Source of the DNA: Candidatus Fimimorpha faecalis
GTDB taxonomy: Bacteria; Bacillota; Clostridia; Lachnospirales; Lachnospiraceae
DNA length: 48,425 nucleotides
Direction of reading: 5' to 3'
NCBI GenBank assembly: GCA_018712075.1
Contig: DVHN01000006.1
Coordinates: 1 to 48,425, forward strand
Below, piece after piece: positions 1-7,908 of the stretch. The position numbers were made by a program, and so were the translations under genes. Position 1 is the first letter of the stretch. Every line of letters begins with the position of its first letter. A model generated the notes under the pieces. That model saw only the letters and a program-made list of their open reading frames with translations. It was not told the origin of the DNA and searched no databases.

Positions 1-58
1 TTGGTAGAGCGCTGCGTTCGGGACGCAGAGGTCGCGTGTTCGAATCACGTCGCCTCGA
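1..58 (+). tRNA. tRNA-Pro (anticodon CGG), 5' end cut off by window edge
   Basis: The window opens inside the D-arm of a tRNA. The anticodon arm pairs CTGCG with CGCAG around the loop TTCGGGA, giving anticodon CGG, which reads the proline codon CCG. The T-arm pairs GCGTG with CACGT around TTCGAAT. The acceptor 3' strand CGCCTCG (51-57) and discriminator A (58) follow, and CCA is not encoded. The 5' acceptor strand, expected to be CGAGGCG, lies outside the window. Confidence 0.93.
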
Positions 59-62
59 TTCA

Positions 63-97
63 ACGTCAGAAGGATTTATCTTCTGGCGTTTTTATTT
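63..97 (+). terminator. Rho-independent terminator after tRNA-Pro
   Basis: ACGTCAGAAG (63-72) pairs over 10 bp, with one G-U, with CTTCTGGCGT (80-89) around a 7-nt loop, and a T-rich run follows. It sits immediately after the tRNA. Confidence 0.85.
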
Positions 98-175
98 TAT
101 CCAATAGGAAATACTAGTGAGAGAGACTGGATATAATTATGCAATATTTTGATTTTATTTTCACAATTTATCGGA

Positions 176-204
176 TACACATTCACTTAAAAATATGATA
201 TACT
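176..204 (+). promoter_or_regulatory. Putative sigma-A promoter of nagA
   Basis: A TATACT -10 box (199-204) lies 17 bp downstream of TACACA (176-181), which matches the TTGACA consensus at 4 of 6 positions. It lies about 45 bp upstream of the nagA start. The -35 match is modest. Confidence 0.5.
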
Positions 205-250
205 AAAGACATATATAGTTTCACGGTAATATACCAGAAAAGAGGTTCCT

Positions 251-1363
251 ATGATTATTAAAAATGCAAAAGTTTTTTCTGAAGAAGGTACATTTGAAGA
301 GAAAAACATTATAATGGACGGAGAATATTTCGCAGACAGCACAACCGACACAAGAGAATTCGATGCAAGCGGCTGTTATATTATTCCAGGATTAATCGAT
401 ATCCATTTTCATGGATGTGTTGGACATGATTTTTGTGATGGAACAGAAGAGTCCATTCAAGCAATTGCGGACTATGAATTATCTTGCGGAGTTACAACAA
501 TCATCCCTGCTTCTATGACATTGAGTGAAGAGATTTTAACAACTGTTTACAAGGCTGCTGCAAAGCATAAAAATGAAAAAGGTGCTGAACTCGTTGGTAT
601 TAATATGGAAGGGCCGTTTGTTTCCACGGCAAAGAAGGGCGCTCAAAATGCTGCTTTTATTCATAAGCCAGATGCCGAAATGTTTCATCGTTTAAATGCT
701 GTCTCGGGTCATAAAATTAAACATGTTGCTCTAGCCCCAGAAGAACCAGGTGCTTTAGAATTTATCGAAAAAGTAAAACAAGATACTGTCATTTCCATTG
801 CCCATACAACGGCTGATTATGATACAGCCAAAAAAGCAATCGAAGCGGGTGCAACCCATGTTACTCATTTATATAACGCAATGCCTCCATTTACCCATCG
901 TGCTCCAGGTGTAATTGGAGCAGCTGCCGATAATGATGGCGTTTTTGTAGAATTAATTTGTGATGGTATTCACATTCATCCATCTGCGGTACGTACCACT
1001 TTTAAAATCTTTGGAGACGATCGTATCTGTCTGATTAGTGACAGTATGGAAGCAACTGGTATGCCAGATGGAGAATATTCTCTTGGAGGTCAAAAAGTAA
1101 TAAAACGAGGCAATCGTGCCACTTTAGTAGATGGGACAATTGCTGGATCTGCTACTAATTTAATGGATTGTGTCCGTACTGCAATTATTCAAATGCATGT
1201 CCCAATGGAAAGCGCAATCAAATGTGCCACTGCAAATCCTGCCAAATCCATCGGCATCTACGATCAATATGGAAGTATTTCCACAGGTAAATATGCAAAC
1301 TGTGTTGTACTCGATCATGATTTAAATATCAAAGCCGTATTCTTAAAAGGTTCTCCAGTATAA
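251..1363 (+). CDS. nagA: N-acetylglucosamine-6-phosphate deacetylase
   Basis: This is a 370-residue cytoplasmic metal-dependent amidohydrolase that removes acetate from GlcNAc-6-phosphate to give GlcN-6-phosphate, the first step in using amino sugars or recycled peptidoglycan. Visible motifs in order are the metal-binding DIHFHG near residue 50, MEGPF near 121, AHTTA near 182, HVTHLYNAMPP near 204, and the catalytic region LISDSMEATGMPDG near 264. Length is usual for the family (about 370-390). The ATG is preceded by GAGG (242-245). It is monocistronic here: no nagB or nag regulator is adjacent, and its 3' end faces the minus-strand block across a long shared hairpin. Confidence 0.95.
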   Translation: MIIKNAKVFSEEGTFEEKNIIMDGEYFADSTTDTREFDASGCYIIPGLIDIHFHGCVGHDFCDGTEESIQAIADYELSCGVTTIIPASMTLSEEILTTVYKAAAKHKNEKGAELVGINMEGPFVSTAKKGAQNAAFIHKPDAEMFHRLNAVSGHKIKHVALAPEEPGALEFIEKVKQDTVISIAHTTADYDTAKKAIEAGATHVTHLYNAMPPFTHRAPGVIGAAADNDGVFVELICDGIHIHPSAVRTTFKIFGDDRICLISDSMEATGMPDGEYSLGGQKVIKRGNRATLVDGTIAGSATNLMDCVRTAIIQMHVPMESAIKCATANPAKSIGIYDQYGSISTGKYANCVVLDHDLNIKAVFLKGSPV

Positions 1364-1370
1364 ATAACAT

Positions 1371-1420
1371 GAAAAGACACTTAATATAATTACTGACTGA
1401 AAAATATTAAGTGTCTTTTC
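1371..1420. terminator. Bidirectional terminator between nagA and pgeF
   Basis: A perfect 17-bp stem joins GAAAAGACACTTAATAT (1371-1387) with its reverse complement (1404-1420) around a 16-nt loop. The A-rich left arm and T-rich right arm let it serve both convergent transcription units. Confidence 0.85.
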
Positions 1421-1463
1421 CTATCCATAAAATTAATTCTGAACAAAAGTAAACATGCAAAAT

Positions 1464-2327
1464 CTACTCCGCTTCATTTAAACATAAAAATGCTGCTAAA
1501 TTTCCTCTTTGATTTCCCATAACTCGATGAGAATACAAAAGATCTGGATTACATTTTGTACAGACATCTGTTATAGCTAAATGTTCTTTCTTAATTCCTG
1601 CCTCTAATAAAATAATTTCATTTGCTTTCCATAAATTCAGTAAATATTTTCCATCTGGTTTTTGTTTTAATATCTGCTCGTTTTGTGCTGGCAAAAATGC
1701 CTTTTCAAATTCTTGTGCAACTTCTTCTCCAACCTCATAACATTCTGAACAAATACTTGGTCCAATACAAGCTAAAATATCTTCTGGACGAGAATGATAT
1801 TCTGCTTTCATCGCTTCCACCGTACATTGTCCCATTCGTTTTACCGTTCCTCTCCATCCAGAATGACTCAAACCAATCGCACGATGAACGGGATCTACAA
1901 AATAAAGCGGTACACAATCGGCATAAAATGTTACAAGCGGAAGATTTGGTATATTTGTAATCAATCCATCTACATTTTCATAATCTCTTTTTTTTACCAA
2001 TCCTGCTCCAGCATCTTTTTCTGTTACAACTCGAATATTCGTCGTATGGGTCTGGTGAGAAAGTACCATTCTCTCCCATGGCATATGCAGCACATTTGCA
2101 ATCCTCCTATAGTTTTCCAATACTGCTTCTGGATCATCGCCTCTGGATACGCCCAAATTCATTTGTGCATAAACTCCCTTACTCACTCCACCTATCTTCG
2201 TAGAAAATCCATGCATTACAATACCAGACTTCTCTAAAAGTGGAAACTGAAAATAACACACGCCATTCGATTCTTTTAACTCAATTGGACACAAACCATC
2301 CGACTGTCTGTTTTTTCGTTTTATCAT
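1464..2327 (-). CDS. pgeF: Peptidoglycan editing factor PgeF (YfiH / laccase-domain family)
   Basis: The protein has 287 residues and belongs to the cytoplasmic YfiH/DUF152 family. In other bacteria these remove wrongly incorporated residues from UDP-MurNAc peptide precursors, and older annotations call them multicopper polyphenol oxidases. Metal-site motifs are visible: HQTHT near residue 92, the YADCVPLYF/HSGWRG block around 135-160, and the C-rich CTKCNPDLLYSHR block near 255 followed by GNQRGNLAAF. The start lies 1 nt after the yraN stop and has its own upstream GGAG (2337-2340 region), so the two genes are translationally linked. It is the last gene of the rplS-rbgA-lepB-rnhB-yraN run. 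Confidence 0.9.
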   Translation of the reverse strand: MIKRKNRQSDGLCPIELKESNGVCYFQFPLLEKSGIVMHGFSTKIGGVSKGVYAQMNLGVSRGDDPEAVLENYRRIANVLHMPWERMVLSHQTHTTNIRVVTEKDAGAGLVKKRDYENVDGLITNIPNLPLVTFYADCVPLYFVDPVHRAIGLSHSGWRGTVKRMGQCTVEAMKAEYHSRPEDILACIGPSICSECYEVGEEVAQEFEKAFLPAQNEQILKQKPDGKYLLNLWKANEIILLEAGIKKEHLAITDVCTKCNPDLLYSHRVMGNQRGNLAAFLCLNEAE

Positions 2328-2328
2328 T

Positions 2329-2691
2329 TCATCCTACTCCTTCAAATGCATTTTTCAATAGCGTAACCTGCGATCCACAGATTGCCACAATATCAAAGCG
2401 GCATGAAATACCGCTCAAAATATTTTTCTTCATAAGATATACTTGTGCACAGCGGAATATTGTTTTCTGCTTTTTTTTCGTTACAGCTTCTTCTGGAAAT
2501 CCCATTTGAGAATTCGAACGATATTTTACTTCCACAAATACAAGATACTCTCCATCCTGAGCAATCAAATCAATTTCTCCAAATCGAGTCCAATAATTTT
2601 TCTCCAATATTTGATATCCCTGACTTTTTAAAAAAGCTTCTGCCTGTGCTTCATAGTATCTTCCCTTTGCTCGATTCTGTTCTTTTCCCAT
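2329..2691 (-). CDS. yraN: YraN family protein (UPF0102, restriction-endonuclease-like fold)
   Basis: The 120-residue protein carries the family core G-EIDLIAQDG-YLVFVEVKYR. That is the D-(x)n-E-x-K arrangement of the PD-(D/E)XK nuclease fold, with key residues Asp, Glu and Lys around 48-64. The cellular role is not settled for the family; association with DNA processing has been proposed. It starts 1 nt after the rnhB stop and ends 1 nt before the pgeF start. This rnhB-yraN adjacency is conserved in many Firmicutes. Length is normal for the family. Confidence 0.88.
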   Translation of the reverse strand: MGKEQNRAKGRYYEAQAEAFLKSQGYQILEKNYWTRFGEIDLIAQDGEYLVFVEVKYRSNSQMGFPEEAVTKKKQKTIFRCAQVYLMKKNILSGISCRFDIVAICGSQVTLLKNAFEGVG

Positions 2692-2692
2692 A

Positions 2693-3457
2693 TTAATCTA
2701 CTTCACAAAAATTTTTAATAAACGTTCTCCGATGAATTGGACATGGACCATATTGCTTTAACTGCTGAATATGAAAAGAACTTCCATACCCCTTATTGGA
2801 TGCAAACTCATAATTTGGAAATAGCTGATCGTATTCTTCCATCATATGATCCCTTGTTACTTTAGCAATAATACTTGCTGCTGCAATGGAAATACTTTTG
2901 GCATCTCCTTTAATAATCGGAATTTGCCGAATTTTCAGATTGGGAATGGTTACTGCATCGTTCAAAAGTAAATCTGGTGCAATAGAAAGTTTTGAAACCG
3001 CAATTCTCATTGCTTCATAAGTTGCCTGTAAAATATTGATCTCATCAATTTTATCTGCTCCTACTATACCCACTCCTATGCTGATTGCCGTCTTGTAAAT
3101 TTCTTTATAAAGTTCTTCTCTTTTCTTAGCTGACAGTTGTTTGGAATCATTGATATAAAGCAAATCACAATCTTTTGGTAAAATCACAGCAGCAGCTACT
3201 ACAGGACCTGCCAAAGGACCTCTTCCTGCCTCATCTATTCCACAAATCCATTTGCAATCTTCATTTGTTCGTTCAAATGTCCACATTTGTTCAGTACGTG
3301 CTTTCTCTTTTTGATAAAGCTCCCACTTTCGTTCATACTGCTGCAACAACTTTTGAACCCCTTTTCGTTCATCCTCTTTATATAACTGTATGGTATGGAA
3401 ACGATCTTCCCACGAAGCTTGTTCTAATTGTTGTTTTATTTCTTCAATTTTAACCAT
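2693..3457 (-). CDS. rnhB: Ribonuclease HII
   Basis: The 254-residue endonuclease cleaves the RNA strand of RNA-DNA hybrids and starts removal of misincorporated ribonucleotides. The catalytic signature is CGIDEAGRGPLAGPVVAAAV, with further acidic residues in the NDSKQLS and KGDAKS blocks. As in Bacillus RnhB, a charged, partly helical N-terminal extension of about 65-70 residues precedes the catalytic core. I chose the ATG at 3457 because it has a strong GGAAGAGG site (3461-3468); an ATG 21 nt upstream lacks one. The downstream yraN follows after 1 nt. Confidence 0.94.
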   Translation of the reverse strand: MVKIEEIKQQLEQASWEDRFHTIQLYKEDERKGVQKLLQQYERKWELYQKEKARTEQMWTFERTNEDCKWICGIDEAGRGPLAGPVVAAAVILPKDCDLLYINDSKQLSAKKREELYKEIYKTAISIGVGIVGADKIDEINILQATYEAMRIAVSKLSIAPDLLLNDAVTIPNLKIRQIPIIKGDAKSISIAAASIIAKVTRDHMMEEYDQLFPNYEFASNKGYGSSFHIQQLKQYGPCPIHRRTFIKNFCEVD

Positions 3458-3592
3458 AATCCTCTTCCTTTTGGGCATTCTTGTTTTAAGTTAATTAGAT
3501 TATTATTTTTTTATTTTGATCCTATTAACTCGATATCTTTTTTTATATTTTGTGTTATAATAATCTACATGAGAATTTCATAATTTTCACTA

Positions 3593-3640
3593 TAAAATGC
3601 ACCTTTTTAGGATTCCTCTCCTTTTATTGGGTGCATTTTA
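3593..3640 (-). terminator. Candidate hairpin at the lepB operon 3' end
   Basis: TAAAATGCACC (3593-3603) and GGTGCATTTTA (3630-3640) form an 11-bp stem around a long loop containing the small palindrome AGGATTCCT. The right arm overlaps the last codons of the second lepB gene. On the minus strand the stem ends in TTTTA, so termination or attenuation before rnhB is plausible. The large loop and weak U-tract keep this uncertain. Confidence 0.5.
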
Positions 3641-4208
3641 TATTTTTTACAAACCCTACCTTATTTAATGGCCAAATGCGGAGTAATGCTTTTCCCTGTA
3701 TTTGAGATCGTTTTACATTTCCAACTTCCTCAACACGGCTATCCTTACTTCCATTTCGATTATCTCCAAGCACAAAATATTCATTTTCTCCCAGTGTAAT
3801 TGGCTGTGATGCACGCCCTGCATAAACTATTTTTTCGTTGCCATAAGTATCCTCTTCCAACAACACATTGTTTATGTATACACTGCCATTGATAATTTGG
3901 ATTGTCTCTCCTGGCAATCCAATAACTCGTTTAATAAAATATCTTCCATCTTGATAATCAAACACAACAACATCAAAGCGTTCTGGATCTTGAAAACGGT
4001 AAGAAATCTTATCTACAATGAGATTATCGTTATGCTCCAATGTTGGGGTCATAGAAGATCCCGATACTACTGTCCTTTGTCCTATAAATATAACAATTAA
4101 ATAACATATAAAAAGAAGAAGAATAATTCGGACAAGCAACTCTACCAGCTCTTGTCCAATACTTTTTTTATTTGCTACTGATTCTTTATTTTCCATACTA
4201 TTATCCAT
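3624..4208 (-). CDS. lepB: Signal peptidase I, second tandem copy
   Basis: The protein is a 194-residue S26A membrane peptidase that cleaves Sec/Tat signal peptides outside the membrane. It has one N-terminal transmembrane helix (about residues 23-43), the catalytic Ser52 in SGSSM and the catalytic Lys93 in FIKRVIGLPGE, followed by the GDNRNGSKDSR box. Both catalytic residues are intact. Its ATG overlaps the stop of the preceding lepB by 8 bp (ATGGATAA), so the two copies are translationally coupled. A block of about 69 nt (3747-3815) is almost identical to 4312-4380 in the other copy. Confidence 0.94.
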   Translation of the reverse strand: MDNSMENKESVANKKSIGQELVELLVRIILLLFICYLIVIFIGQRTVVSGSSMTPTLEHNDNLIVDKISYRFQDPERFDVVVFDYQDGRYFIKRVIGLPGETIQIINGSVYINNVLLEEDTYGNEKIVYAGRASQPITLGENEYFVLGDNRNGSKDSRVEEVGNVKRSQIQGKALLRIWPLNKVGFVKNIKCTQ

Positions 4209-4797
4209 GTTTCAATAATCCAAATTGACTCAATGGCCAAATCCGTACAAATGCTCTCCCAATGATTCGACTTTTATCAACATTTCCAACTTCTTCTAAA
4301 CGGCTATCTGCACTTCCATTGCGATTATCTCCAAGTACAAAATATTCATTTTCTCCCAGTGTAATTGGCTGTGATGCACGTCCTGCACTAATCATCAATT
4401 CGTTCCCATAAACATCCGATTCTAAAAGTTCTCCGTTGATGTAAACTCTTCCTCCAACAATTTGCACCGTTTCGCCAGGAAGTCCAATCACACGTTTGAT
4501 AAAGTTTTCATGTTGGGACTCTACCCGCAATACAATAATATCATAACGTTCTGGATCCCGAAAACGATAAGAAATTTTATCTGTAATTAAATTATCTCCA
4601 TCTTGCAGTGTTGGTATCATGGAAGTACCTGAAACAACGGTACGCTGACCTACAAAAGTAACAATCACATAACAAATACCTGCTACAACTGCAAGATATA
4701 AAATGAAATCAATCGCCTCTCTTACACGACTTTTCTTCTTCTCAAATTGTTCTGGGATATCTTCTGGCACTACTTCTTCTCTTTTTTGCTCTGTCAT
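4201..4797 (-). CDS. lepB: Signal peptidase I, first tandem copy
   Basis: The 198-residue protein has one transmembrane segment at about residues 29-51, catalytic Ser59 in SGTSM and Lys101 in FIKRVIGLPGE, then GDNRNGSADSR. The cytoplasmic N-terminus is strongly charged and differs from that of the downstream copy, so the pair may differ in interactions or substrates. It is the upstream partner of the overlapping pair. It follows rbgA by 16 nt on the same strand, in the rplS-rbgA-lepB-rnhB order seen in other Clostridia. Confidence 0.94.
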   Translation of the reverse strand: MTEQKREEVVPEDIPEQFEKKKSRVREAIDFILYLAVVAGICYVIVTFVGQRTVVSGTSMIPTLQDGDNLITDKISYRFRDPERYDIIVLRVESQHENFIKRVIGLPGETVQIVGGRVYINGELLESDVYGNELMISAGRASQPITLGENEYFVLGDNRNGSADSRLEEVGNVDKSRIIGRAFVRIWPLSQFGLLKHG

Positions 4798-4813
4798 AAC
4801 AATTCCTTTCCAA

Positions 4814-5662
4814 TCACAATTTTGGAGCTGCTTCCATACTAAGGCGTCCTAGTTTTCCACTGCGGAAATCATCCAGTAAAATTGTAGACGCTTTCTCTGT
4901 ATTCCAATCTCCGCCCTTTAATAAGCAGTGACGTACTTGTGCTATCTGCTTTAGCACCTCGTAGTCATTTTCCATTGGCAAAAAACCATAGCGTTCTTGT
5001 AAAATCTCTGGATATTCCTTTTTCAAAAAACCTACTAGTTCATAAGCCAGCTCTTCTATATTTATAATATCATCTTTTATTGAACCAATCAATGCCAAAT
5101 GCAATCCAACTTGCTGATCTTCAAACTTCGGCCATAAAATTCCTGGTGTATCTAAAAGTTCTACATTTTTATTAAGGCGAATCCATTGATTTCCTTTTGT
5201 TACACCTGGTTTATTGCCTGTTTTCGCACAAACACGACCTGCCAATGTATTAATAAAAGTTGATTTTCCTACATTGGGAATTCCTACTACCATGGCTCGA
5301 ACTGGTCGATTACGGATTCCTCTTCTGCGGTCTCGTTCAATTTTTTCCCTACAAGCCTCTTGAATTCCACTGTAAACCAATTTTAGACCTGCACCCGATC
5401 GAGAATCCAACAACACTACTTGAAACCCCATTCCTCGGAAATAGTCTGCCCAGACATCCGTCTTTTTTGCATCTGCCAAATCCACTTTATTCAATAAAAT
5501 CATCCGAGATTTATTTTTTCCAAGTGTGTCAATATCTGGATTACGACTGCTCAATGGAGCTCTAGCATCTAAAAGCTCTATTACTAAATCTACCAATTTA
5601 ATATCGGATTCCATTGCCCGCCGTGCCTTTGTCATATGTCCAGGGTACCACTGAAATTGCAT
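4814..5662 (-). CDS. rbgA: Ribosome biogenesis GTPase RbgA (YlqF)
   Basis: The 282-residue protein is a circularly permuted GTPase needed for late assembly of the 50S subunit. The motif order is diagnostic: the N-terminal WYPGHM, the G4 motif NKVD near 60, then G1 GIPNVGKS near 127, G2 (PGVTKG) and G3 DTPG, followed by a helical C-terminal RNA-binding domain. I start at the ATG at 5662 because AAGGAGG is correctly spaced; an in-frame upstream ATG adds 17 non-conserved residues that overlap the rplS terminator. The length then matches the family (about 282-290). Confidence 0.94.
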   Translation of the reverse strand: MQFQWYPGHMTKARRAMESDIKLVDLVIELLDARAPLSSRNPDIDTLGKNKSRMILLNKVDLADAKKTDVWADYFRGMGFQVVLLDSRSGAGLKLVYSGIQEACREKIERDRRRGIRNRPVRAMVVGIPNVGKSTFINTLAGRVCAKTGNKPGVTKGNQWIRLNKNVELLDTPGILWPKFEDQQVGLHLALIGSIKDDIINIEELAYELVGFLKKEYPEILQERYGFLPMENDYEVLKQIAQVRHCLLKGGDWNTEKASTILLDDFRSGKLGRLSMEAAPKL

Positions 5663-5693
5663 ATAATTCCTCCTTCTTTTTTCATTCTCTTGT

Positions 5694-5728
5694 AAAAAAG
5701 GGACGGAATACAAATGTACTCGTCCCTT
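5694..5728 (-). terminator. Rho-independent terminator after rplS
   Basis: On the minus strand AAGGGACG pairs with CGTCCCTT (5721-5728 with 5698-5705), an inner TACA/TGTA stem stacks inside, and TTTTTT follows. It lies between rplS and rbgA and could partly uncouple ribosomal protein output from downstream genes. Confidence 0.87.
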
Positions 5729-5744
5729 CCTTCATTACTATTCA

Positions 5745-6092
5745 TTATTTTACTAATTCTTTTACCTTAGCTTTCTTACCAACTCTATTTCTCAAGTAGT
5801 TTAATTTTGCTCTTCTTACTTTACCCTTACGAACAACTTCTACTCTCTCTACAGATGGAGAATGCAATGGCCATGTCTTTTCTACACCAACACCATTGGA
5901 ATTCTTTCTTACTGTAAATGTCTCACGAATACCGCCATTTTGTTTCTTTAAAACGGTTCCTTCAAATACCTGAATTCTTTCACGGTTACCTTCTTTAATC
6001 TTTGCGTATACTTTTACAGTATCGCCAACAGAAAACTCATCTACATTTGCTTTTAACTGAGCTTCTTCAATCTTTTTAATAATTTCGTTCAT
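5745..6092 (-). CDS. rplS: 50S ribosomal protein L19
   Basis: The 115-residue protein lies at the 30S-50S interface of the large subunit. Family features visible are [26 protein letters not shown] near the start, the conserved [27 protein letters not shown] in the middle, and the basic [20 protein letters not shown] tail. Length is standard. The strong AAGGAGG site (6100-6106) precedes the ATG. A promoter and probable L19 leader lie upstream, and a terminator follows directly. Confidence 0.97.
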   Translation of the reverse strand: MNEIIKKIEEAQLKANVDEFSVGDTVKVYAKIKEGNRERIQVFEGTVLKKQNGGIRETFTVRKNSNGVGVEKTWPLHSPSVERVEVVRKGKVRRAKLNYLRNRVGKKAKVKELVK

Positions 6093-6201
6093 TGTGTGCC
6101 TCCTTGATTTTTGGATGTTCTTAATACAATTCGTAACAGAGGACCATCTCTTTTTTCTTCACAACATGTTTCATCTTATCATATACCGTTTTAAATTGCA
6201 A
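6093..6201 (-). promoter_or_regulatory. rplS promoter and probable L19 leader RNA
   Basis: TTGCAA (6196-6201) and TAAGAT (6173-6178 on the complement) are separated by 17 bp, a good sigma-A promoter. About 70 nt of 5' UTR follow before the L19 start. An autoregulatory L19 leader is known at this position in Firmicutes. The UTR here contains short complementary segments (AGAG with CTCT, TGTT with AACA), but I could not align it to the family model, so the leader assignment rests mainly on position. Confidence 0.55.
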
Positions 6202-6243
6202 GTATTTTTTCTAAGATTCAGGAATTTTTATTTTAATACCTAT

Positions 6244-6272
6244 GTATAAGTTTCTCTTTTTAAGGCATACTA
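6244..6272 (+). promoter_or_regulatory. Candidate forespore-type (sigma-G-like) promoter of the DUF1540 gene
   Basis: GTATA (6244-6248) and CATACTA (6266-6272) are spaced by 17 bp. This matches the Bacillus sigma-G consensus (GHATR, then CATNHTA). No convincing sigma-A promoter is seen in the same interval. The match is by eye only. Confidence 0.4.
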
Positions 6273-6275
6273 CCA

Positions 6276-6314
6276 AAGATGACTTAGCAGCGAAAATGCA
6301 TAGGAGGTCATCTT
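6276..6314 (+). promoter_or_regulatory. 5' UTR hairpin of the DUF1540 gene
   Basis: AAGATGAC (6276-6283) pairs with GTCATCTT (6307-6314), almost exactly where the predicted transcript would begin. The loop carries AGGAGG (6302-6307 region), a second ribosome-binding-like site with no following start codon. It may stabilise the message. Confidence 0.45.
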
Positions 6315-6342
6315 ATCATTTATAACTTAGGAGGAAAATTTT

Positions 6343-6663
6343 ATGACAAACTTAAAATGTTCTGTTACAAATTGTGTTTATAACGACAGCAATTTATGTT
6401 CCAAAGATGAAATTAATGTAGGCGGTGAACATGCAAAAGAACAATCCTGCACATGCTGTGAGAGTTTTTGTAATTGCAATCATGCCTCAGCTTCTGCAAA
6501 AAATGTCTGTCAAACAGCCACTCCACAGACGAAAATCGGCTGTGAAGCAGTAAACTGTATTTATAATGAGAACCGTTATTGTCATGCAGACCATATTGAT
6601 ATTTCGGGAAATGGTGCTGGAACTGCACAACAGACGGAATGTGCTACGTTTAAAATGAGATAG
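6343..6663 (+). CDS. Double DUF1540 (cysteine-rich) protein
   Basis: The 106-residue protein has two copies of the DUF1540 pattern. Residues about 5-43 have C-x4-C-x6-C ending CTCCESF, and residues about 62-101 have C-x4-C-x6-C ending ECATF. A linker of about 20 residues joins them. The cysteine spacing suggests metal binding, but the function is not known. A good site, TAGGAGG, precedes the ATG. The upstream region carries a sporulation-type promoter candidate, so a spore role is possible. No signal peptide is visible. Confidence 0.82.
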   Translation: MTNLKCSVTNCVYNDSNLCSKDEINVGGEHAKEQSCTCCESFCNCNHASASAKNVCQTATPQTKIGCEAVNCIYNENRYCHADHIDISGNGAGTAQQTECATFKMR

Positions 6664-6694
6664 GCGAGAGTCATTTCACACCTAATATACTAAC

Positions 6695-6728
6695 ATGCAT
6701 AGAAGCTGTTGCATCAGCTTCTATGCAT
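6695..6728. terminator. Hairpin between convergent DUF1540 and M50 genes
   Basis: A 14-bp perfect stem joins ATGCATAGAAGCTG (6695-6708) with its complement (6715-6728) around a 6-nt loop. There is no good U-tract on either strand, so termination efficiency is uncertain. Confidence 0.5.
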
Positions 6729-6742
6729 CATTGATGTCCTGT

Positions 6743-7888
6743 CTATTCCACTGCTTTTTCTTCCTCAATTCGATCGATTACTTTAAGTAGATCCCGTTCC
6801 ATTCGAATCTCTCCTAAATTCGGATAAGTTTTTGCTACTTTTTCAAATTCCACCAAGCTTTTCGCAGCTTTTTGTACATCTTTTTCCATTATCTTATAAT
6901 AAGCATACATAAGTCGTTTTCGAGAAATATAATATTTGGTTGCTTTTATATAATCTTTTAATTGTTTATTATACATTCTCTGGATTTTTTTCAGATTCCT
7001 TGTTGTGATAATTTCTAAAAATAATAATTCACACTCCAATTCTTTTTTATAAATCTCCATTAAATGAAGATCAGGCTCCATTAATTCCTCATAACATTGC
7101 TTTGCTCTTTCAAATTCTCCAGAGTCCAAATACCAATTTCCCTGCTGTATTTTTAAAGACGCAACAATTGGATTGGAAAAATCTGCATTTTTTTCTATTT
7201 CAAACCACTCAAGTGGAAATTCTCTCATTCGTTTTCCTTCTGAAAGTAATGCATTTGTTTTTAATTGAATGTACCATCCTCGTTTTGCAATCGGATCTTT
7301 TTCTAACTGGAATATATTATATCCATCATTTCCAACTCCACCAATTTTCATCGGAATTCCATTCGTTAAAAGAATAAAAATTCCACTCATCATGAGTCCA
7401 AATGATAAATAAGAAATATATTTTATATCGTTACAAAGATAGAATAAGAGAGCTGCAAAAATCGAAACAATCAAATTGCTGATGACTCCGCCTGCATTAT
7501 AAAGACGGTAAGGGCAATCTTTCTCTCTATTTTCAGGAGGTATCATCAAGCATTGTCCCCCCGTTCCCTGAATGGAAAAACGTTTCCACTGCCATGTTCC
7601 ATTTAAATGTACCAATGTAATGCTGCCAACTCGAAAACTTAAAAAATGATATCCTGACAACAATCCAAAAATCAAATGTCCTGCTTCATGAATAATAATC
7701 TGAAGGAAATATCCTACTATAAACAAAAGAAAGAGAAGAACAACATCCCAAATACTCGGTTTGATTTGAAGTCGATCAAATATCAACGCAACTCCAATCC
7801 CAATCACTAACCCTGTTACAGCTCCAATTCCAAGCTGAAGGAAAATAGCGCTCCATCGATTTGGTTTTTTTATTTTTTTTTGTGCCAT
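6743..7888 (-). CDS. M50-family membrane metalloprotease homologue with helical C-terminal region
   Basis: The 381-residue protein has transmembrane segments near residues 12-38 and 45-70, the zinc-binding motif HEAGH near 70, two more hydrophobic segments around 135-185, and a GVGNDGYNIF segment that may stand in for the second M50 metal motif (NxxPxxxLDG). The C-terminal half (about 210-381) is soluble and helical with a TPR-like look. I chose the ATG at 7888 because GGAGG sits 5 nt upstream; a TTG 12 nt earlier overlaps that site. It starts 20 nt after the kinase-like gene stops, so the two are probably co-transcribed and linked in function. The substrate is unknown. Confidence 0.78.
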   Translation of the reverse strand: MAQKKIKKPNRWSAIFLQLGIGAVTGLVIGIGVALIFDRLQIKPSIWDVVLLFLLFIVGYFLQIIIHEAGHLIFGLLSGYHFLSFRVGSITLVHLNGTWQWKRFSIQGTGGQCLMIPPENREKDCPYRLYNAGGVISNLIVSIFAALLFYLCNDIKYISYLSFGLMMSGIFILLTNGIPMKIGGVGNDGYNIFQLEKDPIAKRGWYIQLKTNALLSEGKRMREFPLEWFEIEKNADFSNPIVASLKIQQGNWYLDSGEFERAKQCYEELMEPDLHLMEIYKKELECELLFLEIITTRNLKKIQRMYNKQLKDYIKATKYYISRKRLMYAYYKIMEKDVQKAAKSLVEFEKVAKTYPNLGEIRMERDLLKVIDRIEEEKAVE

Positions 7889-7908
7889 CAAGCCCTCCAA
7901 ACCTATTA

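Noticed and set aside
1622..2237. Plus-strand frames antisense to pgeF
   Set aside because: These are shadows of a well-supported gene, with no ribosome sites and no recognisable product.
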